This document shows positions 21,680 to 28,073 of a stretch of 28,073 nucleotides of DNA, in pieces; the stretch's first letter is position 1, and each line of letters starts with the position of its first letter. The notes under the pieces were generated by a model. That model ran no database searches. It was not told the origin of the DNA and worked only from the letters and a program-made list of their open reading frames with translations. Origin of the DNA: a virus. Location: IMG/VR virus record IMGVR_UViG_3300025276_000166, positions 1 through 28,073 of that record; one strand, 5' to 3'. A program made the position numbers and the translations under genes.

Positions 21680-22849
21680 CGGATAGTAGAACTAATTTTA
21701 GACGAAGACCAAGAAATAGGAATCGAAGCTATTAGCGTAGTGGAGAATCCAGCAATAGAAGAAGACTTTATAGCTCTCAAATCTCAAGAGTTTAAACTTG
21801 CAGAAGTAGACAAAGAGCGTAGAATACTAATGGGTGCTTTATTAATACCTAACAAGCCTATTTATAGACGTAACGGAGAAGATGAGTATTATATATACTT
21901 CTCAAAAGATACTGTCTTAAAAGCGTCTCAAATGTACTTAACACAAGGGAAGCAAAATAACTCTACATTAGAACACCAATACGCAATCGAAGGATTAAGC
22001 TTAGTTGAGTCTTGGCTAGTAGAAGATAAAGTACACGACAAGTCTGTAAAATACGGAATGGACTTACCTTTAGGTACTTGGGTCGGAAGCGTTAAAGTAA
22101 ACAACGATAAAATCTGGAACGAGTTTGTAAAGACTGGTAAAGTAAAGGGGTTCAGTATAGAAGGTATGTTCATTGACCGAATGGAACGCCCTAAAGAAGA
22201 GATTAAAGACGAACTAGCTAAGATAGAAGAAGCAGAAGCAGATTATTTATTAAGCCAAATAACAGCTATCATTAAAAACGATAAGCGAGTAAAGGGTGGT
22301 AAAAAAACAGTTTTAGAAAGCTACTCAGACTATCCTAGTGGTGTTAAGAATAACGCTAAAAGAGGTTTAAAACTTAACGACAAAGTAGATAATAAATGTG
22401 CTACTCAAGTTGGTAAAGTAAGAGCACAGCAATTAGCACAGGGAAAACCAATAAGCAAAGAAACTATAAAAAGAATGTTTAGCTATTTGTCAAGAGCTAA
22501 AGAGTATTATGACGAAGGAGATTCTAAGGCTTGTGGTACTATCTCTTATTTGCTATGGGGTGGTAAAGCTGGGTTAAGATGGGCTGGTAGTAAACTAAAA
22601 GAGTTAGAAAACTTAAGCCTTGCTTCTATGACAATAAACGAAGATTTTGCTATTATAGATGATAGACTTGCATACTCAACAGAAGAAAAAGCTAAAGAGA
22701 TGGCTTCTAACATAGGGTGCGAAGAAACACATACACACGATTACGAGGGTAAGACTTGGTATATGCCTTGTGAAAAGCACAGTGTAGAGATGTACGATAA
22801 GTGTCCAGAGGGTTACAAGAAGAAAGATGGTAAATGTATCAAAAACTAA
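21677..22849 (+). CDS. prohead protease (XkdF-like) with C-terminal accessory modules
   Basis: A 390-residue protein in three parts. Residues 1-170 are XkdF-like: ISVVENPAIEEDFIAL, MGALLIPNKPIYRR, STLEHQYAIEGLSLVESWLV with candidate catalytic His, and VKGFSIEGMFIDRM with candidate Ser, as in capsid maturation proteases. Residues about 212-315 form a second module (ESYSDYPSGVKNNAKRGLKL, GKPISKETIKRMFSYLSRAK, LLWGGKAGLRWAGSKL) found attached to phage head proteins. The end (ASNIGCEETHTHDYEGKTWY, MPCEKHS, KCPEGYKKKDGKCIKN) is a Cys-rich tag. It precedes scaffold and capsid genes, so it should cleave scaffold or capsid precursors during head assembly. Confidence 0.8.
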   Translation: MRIVELILDEDQEIGIEAISVVENPAIEEDFIALKSQEFKLAEVDKERRILMGALLIPNKPIYRRNGEDEYYIYFSKDTVLKASQMYLTQGKQNNSTLEHQYAIEGLSLVESWLVEDKVHDKSVKYGMDLPLGTWVGSVKVNNDKIWNEFVKTGKVKGFSIEGMFIDRMERPKEEIKDELAKIEEAEADYLLSQITAIIKNDKRVKGGKKTVLESYSDYPSGVKNNAKRGLKLNDKVDNKCATQVGKVRAQQLAQGKPISKETIKRMFSYLSRAKEYYDEGDSKACGTISYLLWGGKAGLRWAGSKLKELENLSLASMTINEDFAIIDDRLAYSTEEKAKEMASNIGCEETHTHDYEGKTWYMPCEKHSVEMYDKCPEGYKKKDGKCIKN

Positions 22850-22852
22850 TAA

Positions 22853-23002
22853 ATGATTAAAGACAAATCTAAAGAATTTATAACACCAAGTAAGACAAGC
22901 CCTAAGGGCGGCAGTAGAGGTGGTTGTTTATGTAAAGACAATACATATAAGACTAAATGCTGCGATGGAAGCTTAAGAGCTCAAGGAATTGGTAATACTT
23001 GA
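22853..23002 (+). CDS. 49-residue Cys-rich mini-protein (CLCKDNTYxxxCCDGSLxAQGIGN)
   Basis: Begins three bases after the protease stop. It ends with GGCLCKDNTYKTKCCDGSLR and AQGIGNT; this Cys-pair and G-S-L-x-A-Q-G-I-G pattern is a mini-protein I recognise from many flavobacterial phages and prophages, often next to head genes. Four Cys could bind a metal or form disulfides. Role unknown; context suggests the virion. Confidence 0.75.
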   Translation: MIKDKSKEFITPSKTSPKGGSRGGCLCKDNTYKTKCCDGSLRAQGIGNT

Positions 23003-23008
23003 AAATGC

Positions 23009-23041
23009 AAAATAAATTAAACTAAATTATATATAAGTATG
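23009..23041 (+). promoter_or_regulatory. late element L4 (before scaffold and capsid)
   Basis: AAAATAAATT, seven bases (AAACTAA), then ATTATATATAAGTATG. The final ATG is the scaffold start codon. Confidence 0.55.
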
Positions 23042-23644
23042 AAGTCAAACAATGTGATTGAAAAAATCAAAGACGTTCTTAACCTTAACGAAGATGTTAA
23101 GCTAGAACAACAAGCTTTAGAAAATGGAACTGTATTAGAAGCAGATTCATTTGAAGCAGATAACGAAGTATTTATCGTTACTGAAGACGAGCGTGTAGCT
23201 GTACCTGTTGGAGAGTATCAACTTGAAGACGGAAGAATCTTAGTAGTAGCTGAAGATGGGATTATCTCAGAGGTTAAAGAAGCTGGGGAAGAAGAAGAAG
23301 TAGTAGAAGAAGTAGAAGCCGAAGAAGAAAAAGAAGAAATGGCTTATGCAACTAAAGAAGAACTTGCTGAGGTTAAAGAAATGATTGAAGAAATCAAAGC
23401 AATGTTAGAGCCTAAAGAAGACTTAAGCTCTGAAGATTTAGGTAACCTTATTACTGAAGAACTTTCTAAGCACGAACTAAGCGAAGTACCACAAGAGGTA
23501 CAAGAAGAATTAAACCAACCAGCGGCTGAGCCTATTATGGCTAACCCAGAAGCTGATACAACAAACAAAACAAGTTTTAAGTTTGCACAAAACCGCAAAT
23601 CTTCAACTTTAGACAGAGTATTAAATAAAATCATTAACAACTAA
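23039..23644 (+). CDS. putative scaffolding protein
   Basis: A 201-residue, very acidic protein. An N-terminal segment (SNNVIEKIKDVLNLNEDVKL) leads into a small beta-rich part (VFIVTEDERVAVPVGEYQLE), then a Glu-rich coiled coil (EEEEVVEEVEAEEEKEEMAY, ELAEVKEMIEEIKAML), and a basic C-terminal end (KFAQNRKSSTLDRVLNKIIN). Acidic coiled coil plus a basic capsid-binding tail is the usual scaffold layout. It lies 11 bases before the major capsid gene and after the protease, which would degrade it during maturation. Confidence 0.75.
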   Translation: MKSNNVIEKIKDVLNLNEDVKLEQQALENGTVLEADSFEADNEVFIVTEDERVAVPVGEYQLEDGRILVVAEDGIISEVKEAGEEEEVVEEVEAEEEKEEMAYATKEELAEVKEMIEEIKAMLEPKEDLSSEDLGNLITEELSKHELSEVPQEVQEELNQPAAEPIMANPEADTTNKTSFKFAQNRKSSTLDRVLNKIINN

Positions 23645-23655
23645 AATTAAATAAA

Positions 23656-24588
23656 ATGCCAAATCCAACTATTACTGGTTCTTCATATGCTGGAGAATTT
23701 GCTGGGAAGTACTTAGGTGCTGCCCTATTATCCGCTTCAACATTAGACGCTGGAGCAATTACAATACTGCCTAACATCAAGTACAAGGCGGCTATGAAAG
23801 TAGGAACTTTTTCTAACTTAGTACGTTCTGCAGACTGTGACTTTGATGCAGCAACTTCTGGGCTTACTTTAACTGAAAAAGTATTAACACCTTCTGAATT
23901 ACAAGTAAACTTACAAATCTGTAAGAAAGAGCTCCACGCTGACTGGGAAGCTGCTCAAATGGGCTTTAGTGCTTTTGACGAATTGCCTCCTTTATTTTCT
24001 GACTATGTTATTTCAAGAGTAGCTGCTGAGGTTGCTAACGCTACTGAAGCATCTATCTGGAGCGGTGCTGCTGGAGAAGGTTCTTTTGATGGATTCTTAC
24101 AAGTGGCTTTAGCTGATGGTGATGTAAACGACATTACAGCCGAAACTATTACGTCTGCAAATGTTATCGCTCAAATGGGTGCTGTTGTAGATAGTGCTGT
24201 CGCTAACGCACCAGCTATCTTAGGAAAAGAAGATTTAACTCTTTATGTTTCTACAAATGTCGCACAAGCTTATATTAGAGCTTTAGGCGGATTTGCGGCA
24301 ACTATTGGTGGAGCTGGTACAGACAACAAAGGGACACAATGGTATAACGGTGGAGTTTTATCCTTTGAAGGTATTAACATATTTGTAGCAAAAGGATTCG
24401 GAAGCAACAAAATGCTTTTATCTCCTAAGTCAAATTTATTCTTTGGGACTGGTCTCTTAGATGACAGAAACGAAGTAAGAGTAATTGATATGTCAGAAAC
24501 TGATGGTTCTCAAAATGTACGCGTTGTGATGCGTTACACAGCTGGAGTTCAAATCGGAATTGGAAACGATATCGTTCTTTATTCTTAA
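23656..24588 (+). CDS. major capsid protein (HK97-fold, flavobacterial siphophage type)
   Basis: A 310-residue protein that should form the icosahedral shell. It has the features of capsid proteins from this group: an N-terminal arm (SSYAGEFAGKYLGAALLSAS), LPNIKYKAAMKVGTFSNLVR, LTPSELQVNLQICKKELHAD, a spine helix (VAAEVANATEASIWSGA) and a beta-rich P-domain (ENGINIFVAKGFG-like segment GINIFVAKGFGSNKMLLSPK, then VRVVMRYTAGVQIGIGNDIV at the end). It lies between scaffold and a strong terminator, consistent with high expression. There is no obvious long scaffold-like arm to be removed. Confidence 0.88.
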   Translation: MPNPTITGSSYAGEFAGKYLGAALLSASTLDAGAITILPNIKYKAAMKVGTFSNLVRSADCDFDAATSGLTLTEKVLTPSELQVNLQICKKELHADWEAAQMGFSAFDELPPLFSDYVISRVAAEVANATEASIWSGAAGEGSFDGFLQVALADGDVNDITAETITSANVIAQMGAVVDSAVANAPAILGKEDLTLYVSTNVAQAYIRALGGFAATIGGAGTDNKGTQWYNGGVLSFEGINIFVAKGFGSNKMLLSPKSNLFFGTGLLDDRNEVRVIDMSETDGSQNVRVVMRYTAGVQIGIGNDIVLYS

Positions 24589-24607
24589 TTACTAATTAAC
24601 TGATATT

Positions 24608-24638
24608 AAAGGGTGGGCTAATCTGCCTACCCTTTTTT
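24608..24638 (+). terminator. rho-independent terminator after the capsid gene
   Basis: AAAGGGTGGGC pairs with GCCTACCCTTT (11 pairs, one G-T) around TAATCT, followed by T residues. It limits transcription after the capsid gene; no element is seen before the next gene, so readthrough is needed. Confidence 0.88.
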
Positions 24639-24656
24639 ATTTAAAATCAAAAAAAT

Positions 24657-25196
24657 ATGGCTTGTGCAATAACAAAAGGTAGAGGGGTCGGATGTAAGAC
24701 CGCCTTTGCTGGAATTAAAAATATTTACATCTTAGACTTTGCTGCAGAGGTGGCAAATGCTACACCTTCAGCTGGAACTGTTGACTTAGCAGCTCTTTCT
24801 AGTTCTGACTTTTTTAAGTTTGAAGTTAAAGGAGGACAAACATCACTTGAAACTACTGTGGTTTCGAGTAGAGAAAACGGGACGACATACTATGAAAGTA
24901 CATTAAACGTTACTTTTCAAGTGTTAGACGTAGCAACTCAAGAAGAAATTAAACTTCTAAATAGAGGGCGTGCTCACTATGTAGCTGAACTATATCCTAA
25001 TGGTGCTGGAGTAACTAAGTTCCTGCTAATAGGTAAAGCTAACGGAGCAGAAATCACTGGGGGTACTATAGTATCTGGTGCTGCTGCTGGGGATTTACAA
25101 GGATTTACACTAACTGCTGTTGCGACTGAGGTAGACCCTCCGTTTTTTGCAACTGCTCCAGATGTAGCTTCAACAACTCCAATAGACCCAACTTAA
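24657..25196 (+). CDS. major tail tube protein (putative)
   Basis: A 179-residue protein (MACAITKGRGVGCKTAFAGI, KNIYILDFAAEVANATPSAG, then KFEVKGGQTSLETTVVSSRE, NGTTYYESTLNVTFQVLDV). The short Cys-containing start followed by G-G-x-K-x-I/V-Y-x-x-D-F and E-x-x-x-x-E-N-G-T-x-x-Y-E matches tail tube proteins of flavobacterial phages, where it builds the tube under the tape measure. It lies between two terminators, just after the capsid gene, so it may be made at a level different from its neighbours. Confidence 0.78.
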   Translation: MACAITKGRGVGCKTAFAGIKNIYILDFAAEVANATPSAGTVDLAALSSSDFFKFEVKGGQTSLETTVVSSRENGTTYYESTLNVTFQVLDVATQEEIKLLNRGRAHYVAELYPNGAGVTKFLLIGKANGAEITGGTIVSGAAAGDLQGFTLTAVATEVDPPFFATAPDVASTTPIDPT

Positions 25197-25218
25197 TATA
25201 TTATTTATATTTAAAATT

Positions 25219-25248
25219 AGCCTTTCCTTTTGGGGGGGCTTTTTTTTT
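25219..25248 (+). terminator. rho-independent terminator after the tail tube gene
   Basis: AGCCTTTCC pairs with GGGGGGGCT (nine pairs, three G-T) around TTTT, followed by eight to nine T. It lies just before late element L5. Confidence 0.72.
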
Positions 25249-25252
25249 ATAC

Positions 25253-25285
25253 AAAATAATTTAGTTTTGTTTATATATTAGTATG
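25253..25285 (+). promoter_or_regulatory. late element L5 (before portal operon)
   Basis: AAAATAATTT, seven bases (AGTTTTG), then TTTATATATTAGTATG. The last three bases are the start codon of the gene at 25283. The element immediately follows a terminator, as expected for a promoter that restarts transcription. Confidence 0.6.
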
Positions 25286-25633
25286 AAGTTAATAGCAACA
25301 AACGGAGATAAAACTTTTAAGGTAATACCTAGACAGTTTATTAATGGAGCGATTACTGTAATCCTTACAAGTGAAAGCACTGGAACGGTTATAACTAAAA
25401 CACCTACAGCTTCACTAGATGTAAATTATATGTCTTTTACTGTGGCTTTTGGCACTTTAACTGAAGCAGACTTTTACACGCTTGAAATTAAAAACGGAAC
25501 TGTTATAATATACAAGGATAGAGTGTTTTGTACTGACCAAACAGTAAACCAAGTAAACAACGATTACTACTCTGTAAACGATGGAGTTTATAATACAGAG
25601 GATAGTTTTGATAACGATTATATTATTATATGA
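25283..25633 (+). CDS. minor structural protein of unknown role, 116 aa
   Basis: A beta-rich protein: MKLIATNGDKTFKVIPRQFI, TVILTSESTGTVIT, YMSFTVAFGTLTEADFYTLE, then IIYKDRVFCTDQTVNQ and a Tyr/Asp/Asn-rich tail. Small proteins of this form recur next to tail tube and portal genes in flavobacterial phages. Its stop overlaps the portal start (ATGA), so it is produced with the portal. A virion decoration or neck role is plausible, not shown. Confidence 0.65.
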   Translation: MKLIATNGDKTFKVIPRQFINGAITVILTSESTGTVITKTPTASLDVNYMSFTVAFGTLTEADFYTLEIKNGTVIIYKDRVFCTDQTVNQVNNDYYSVNDGVYNTEDSFDNDYIII

Positions 25634-27459
25634 ATGATTTACGAATAGTTAACTTAAGTAGTTACACAAGCCCAGAGATTATTGAGAAGTCCAACAAGCA
25701 ATGGGTAGCTTATGGTAGTGATAATAATTTCTTTGCACACCTAATTTCTAATTATGAGAATAGTCCAACAAACAACGCTATTATAAACGCTATTAGCCAA
25801 CAAATATACGGACTTGGCTTAGATGCTTCAAATTCAAGTAGAAGACCAGAACAATACGCTAAAATGATTACAATGTTTCACAAAGACTGTGTGCAAAAAC
25901 TTTGTTTTGATTTAAAGCTTATGGGACAATGTGCTATGCAAGTAATTTACTCTAAGGACAGAAAGACTATTGCTAAAGTAGCTCATATTCCAGTAGAAAA
26001 CTTAAGAGCTGAGAAGTGTAATGAAAAGGGAGAAATAGAGGGATATTTTTATTCAGATGATTGGTCTAATGTAAAACCAAGAACAGAACTAAAGAGAATA
26101 CCAGCTTATGGTAGTAGTAAAGAAAACATAGAGATTATATATGTTAAGCCTTACAGAGCTGGATATAAGTATTACTCAAGTCCAGACTACACAGGGTGTT
26201 TACAATGGTGCGAAATAGAATCAGAGGTGTCAAACTTTCACTTAAATAACGTTCAAGGTAGTTTTAGTCCTAATACTCTTATCCAATTTAACAACGGAAC
26301 ACCAAACGCTGAAGAAAGACAAAACTTAGAAAACAGAATAGCTCAGAAATTCACAGGGACTGGAGGAAATAAGTTTATACTTGCGTTTAATGATAACCAA
26401 GACGCTGCAGCTACTGTTGAAACTTTACCTATTAGTGATGCTCATAATACTTACGAGTATGTAAGCTCACAAGCTACAGAAAAAATAATGGTAGGTCATA
26501 GAGTGGTATCTCCAATGCTTTACGGAATTAAGGACAGCACAGGGTTAGGAAACAACGCTGACGAGCTTAAAACAGCTTCTATATTAATGCAGAACTTAGT
26601 TATAGCACCATTTCAACACCTTTTAATTGATGCTTTTGATTCTATACTAGCTTATAATCAAATAAGCCTTAAGTTATACTTTAAAACCCTACAGCCTTTA
26701 CAATTTATAGACCTTAAAAACGTAGAAGACGAGGAAACAAAAGAAGAAGAAACGGGGGTTAAGTTATCAAAAGAATTACCAGACGAAATAGGAAGCGATA
26801 TTGCTGACGCTTTAATAGACTTAGGGCAAGACGAATCAGAGCTTTTAAGCGACTTTGAAGTAATAGATGAGCGAGAAGTAGACTATGAAGAAGAAGTAGG
26901 CTTAGATAGCGTTATATCAGACCTTAACAAACCTAAAGAAAAAAGCACTCTTTCTAAAATATGGAATTTTGTAAGTACTGGAGTAGCAAAAAAAACAAAA
27001 TCAAGTGAACAAGACGGTACAAGTAAACAAACAAAAGAAGAGGGTAAAGAGTTTTTAGTAAGATATGTTTATAATCCTGCAAGAACTAAATCCACTTCAA
27101 GACAGTTTTGTTCTAAAATGGTAAGTGCTAAAAAGGTTTATAGAAAAGAGGATATATTAGCAATGACTAAAAAAGCTGTAAATCCAGACTTTACTAAGAG
27201 TGGGGATAAATCTGGCAAATATTCCATCTGGCTATATAAAGGCGGTGCTCGCTGCTCCCATAGATGGTTTCGCAAGACTTATGTAAGAAAAATAGGTGGC
27301 AAAAGAATGGGCACAGAAATAAGCACTACAGAGGCAAGGTCAAGGGGTTTTAGACCTAAAGGAAGACCAAACGCTCAGAAAGTACCTGTAGCACCTAAAG
27401 ATATGAAGTATAAAGGTTATACTGCTGAATATTGGAACAAAATAGGATTTAAGAATTAA
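25630..27459 (+). CDS. portal protein with C-terminal aromatic/Cys domain
   Basis: A 609-residue protein. Residues about 1-360 are a portal core: WVAYGSDNNFFAHLISNYEN, SPTNNAIINAISQQIYGLGL, the wing and stem (ESEVSNFHLNNVQGSFSPNT, ENRIAQKFTGTGGNKFIL) and GHRVVSPMLYGIKDSTGLGN. A long acidic linker follows (ADALIDLGQDESELLSDFEV). The last 140 residues form an extra module: RYVYNPARTKSTSRQFCSKM, VYRKEDILAMTKKAVN, then KYSIWLYKGGARCSHRWFRK. The W-L-Y-K-G-G-x-x-C-x-H-x-W-x-R motif recurs in head proteins of flavobacterial phages. The portal forms the DNA channel and docks the terminase; the module may be a head morphogenesis domain. Confidence 0.88.
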   Translation: MNDLRIVNLSSYTSPEIIEKSNKQWVAYGSDNNFFAHLISNYENSPTNNAIINAISQQIYGLGLDASNSSRRPEQYAKMITMFHKDCVQKLCFDLKLMGQCAMQVIYSKDRKTIAKVAHIPVENLRAEKCNEKGEIEGYFYSDDWSNVKPRTELKRIPAYGSSKENIEIIYVKPYRAGYKYYSSPDYTGCLQWCEIESEVSNFHLNNVQGSFSPNTLIQFNNGTPNAEERQNLENRIAQKFTGTGGNKFILAFNDNQDAAATVETLPISDAHNTYEYVSSQATEKIMVGHRVVSPMLYGIKDSTGLGNNADELKTASILMQNLVIAPFQHLLIDAFDSILAYNQISLKLYFKTLQPLQFIDLKNVEDEETKEEETGVKLSKELPDEIGSDIADALIDLGQDESELLSDFEVIDEREVDYEEEVGLDSVISDLNKPKEKSTLSKIWNFVSTGVAKKTKSSEQDGTSKQTKEEGKEFLVRYVYNPARTKSTSRQFCSKMVSAKKVYRKEDILAMTKKAVNPDFTKSGDKSGKYSIWLYKGGARCSHRWFRKTYVRKIGGKRMGTEISTTEARSRGFRPKGRPNAQKVPVAPKDMKYKGYTAEYWNKIGFKN

Positions 27460-27460
27460 T

Positions 27461-27976
27461 ATGGCAACAGCATTATTTATAAGTAGAACAGACTTAGTTA
27501 AAAACTCTATTATTGATGGGAATGTAGATACGGATAAGTTTATACAATTTATCAAGGTCGCTCAGCAAATAGACATACAAAACCTTTTAGGAACGGAGCT
27601 ATATAAAAAAATCGGTGCAGATATTACTTCTGGTGCTGGTGGTGGTGCTGGTTTATCTGGTAATTATCTAACTTTAGTTAATGATTATGTGCAACCCACA
27701 TTAATATGGTTTGCTCAAATGAATTACATACCATTTGCAGCATATCAAATAAAAAACGGAGGAGTATTTAAACACAGTAGTGAAACAGCCCAAAACGTTG
27801 ACAAAAACGAAGTAGATTATTTAGTAAGTAAAGCTAGAGAGTATGCAAATTATTACTCAACTAGAATGGTAGACTATTTGTCTTTTAATGATAATCTTTT
27901 TCCAGAGTATAATCAAAATAATAACGAAGATATTAGCCCAGATACGGACACAACTTTTAACGGATGGGTTTTATGA
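27461..27976 (+). CDS. head-tail connector (adaptor) protein, full-length copy
   Basis: A 171-residue protein, one base after the portal stop: ALFISRTDLVKNSIIDGNVD, FIQFIKVAQQIDIQNLLGTE, LYKKIGADITSGAGGGAGLS, then LVNDYVQPTLIWFAQMNYIP and a helical end with NEVDYLVSKAREYANYYSTR. The N-terminal helical part with D-I-Q-N-L-L-G-T-x-L-Y matches connector proteins of flavobacterial phages that follow the portal. It probably sits at the portal base as a dodecameric ring. From codon 27 onward it recurs at bases 1-436 with an identical protein. Confidence 0.8.
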   Translation: MATALFISRTDLVKNSIIDGNVDTDKFIQFIKVAQQIDIQNLLGTELYKKIGADITSGAGGGAGLSGNYLTLVNDYVQPTLIWFAQMNYIPFAAYQIKNGGVFKHSSETAQNVDKNEVDYLVSKAREYANYYSTRMVDYLSFNDNLFPEYNQNNNEDISPDTDTTFNGWVL

Positions 27977-28073
27977 AGTATAAGGTAAAAGAGACTAACC
28001 TTACTAAGCTTAAAAAGTATATAGACGAGTCTTTAAAAAAAGAAACACTTGTAAAAGCTAAAGATGATAAATA
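27541..28073 (+). repeat. terminal direct repeat, right copy (matches 1-533)
   Basis: Right copy of the end overlap. Removing one copy gives a unit of 27540 bases. Confidence 0.95.
27973..28073 (+). CDS. 33-residue lysine-rich mini-protein, truncated by contig end
   Basis: Second copy of the gene at 433-534. The contig ends one base short of its stop codon, so the whole coding sequence is present and identical. Confidence 0.5.
   Translation, partial: MKYKVKETNLTKLKKYIDESLKKETLVKAKDDK

Noticed and set aside
23289-23338. GAA-rich stretch as a possible DNA repeat element
   Set aside because: It is explained by a Glu-rich coding run in the scaffold protein and is not a regular DNA repeat.
1-28073. 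Integrase, repressor or attachment site (temperate phage)
   Set aside because: No tyrosine or serine recombinase motif and no divergent repressor module; all genes run one way. The DnaA-like HTH protein alone is not evidence for lysogeny.
1-28073. CRISPR arrays, tRNA genes or insertion sequences
   Set aside because: No regularly spaced repeats, cloverleaf-like sequences, transposase motifs or inverted-repeat ends were seen on reading through. A dedicated tRNA search was not possible.

Overview
This window is essentially a complete small phage genome from a host in the Bacteroidota, most likely a marine flavobacterium. Four things point there. The DNA is AT-rich. Shine-Dalgarno sites are missing in front of genes. 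Some promoters follow the Bacteroidota pattern (TTTG, then TAnnTTTG). Many small genes belong to families I recognise from flavobacterial siphophages. Every gene I accept is on the + strand, packed end to end with TAATG or ATGA overlaps. I see no integrase, repressor, tRNA, CRISPR or insertion sequence, so a strictly lytic phage is the simplest reading. Bases 1-533 recur at 27541-28073 with 14 differences, all synonymous. The contig is therefore best read as a circular or permuted genome of about 27.5 kb with its ends overlapping.

Layout: (1) 1-3279, the end of the late region, wrapping from the right end: head-tail connector, fibre-like proteins, then a lysis cassette of small membrane proteins, an M15 peptidase and a three-helix-type holin. 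(2) 3425-3826, a NinG-like recombination protein, followed by a terminator that separates late from early transcription. (3) 4038-8970, early genes: annealing-like protein, SSB, RecA/RepA-like ATPase, a sigma-factor-like protein, a PD-(D/E)XK-like protein, a 5'-3' exonuclease and many mini-proteins. (4) 9040-12571, an operon holding a TET/JBP-type 2-oxoglutarate dioxygenase, a nuclease-like protein and a TET-associated-type glycosyltransferase, then DUF3310 and a DnaA-domain-IV-like protein. (5) 12629-28073, packaging and virion genes: terminase, tail assembly chaperone with a probable -1 frameshift, tail completion and tip proteins, tape measure, prohead protease, scaffold, capsid, tail tube, portal and connector.

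Three points deserve most attention. First, the dioxygenase plus glycosyltransferase cassette predicts glycosylated, hypermodified phage DNA; no cytosine C5-methyltransferase is encoded, so a base-J-like thymine route or use of host 5-methylcytosine is open. Second, there are two distinct sets of repeated upstream elements: three early sites sharing a 19-base block with a -7 box always 32 bases downstream, and five late sites of 33 bases in front of virion operons. The genome also encodes a sigma-like factor that could read the second set. Third, the tail assembly chaperone has an 84-codon extension in the -1 frame with no start codon of its own, entered at a run of nine T.
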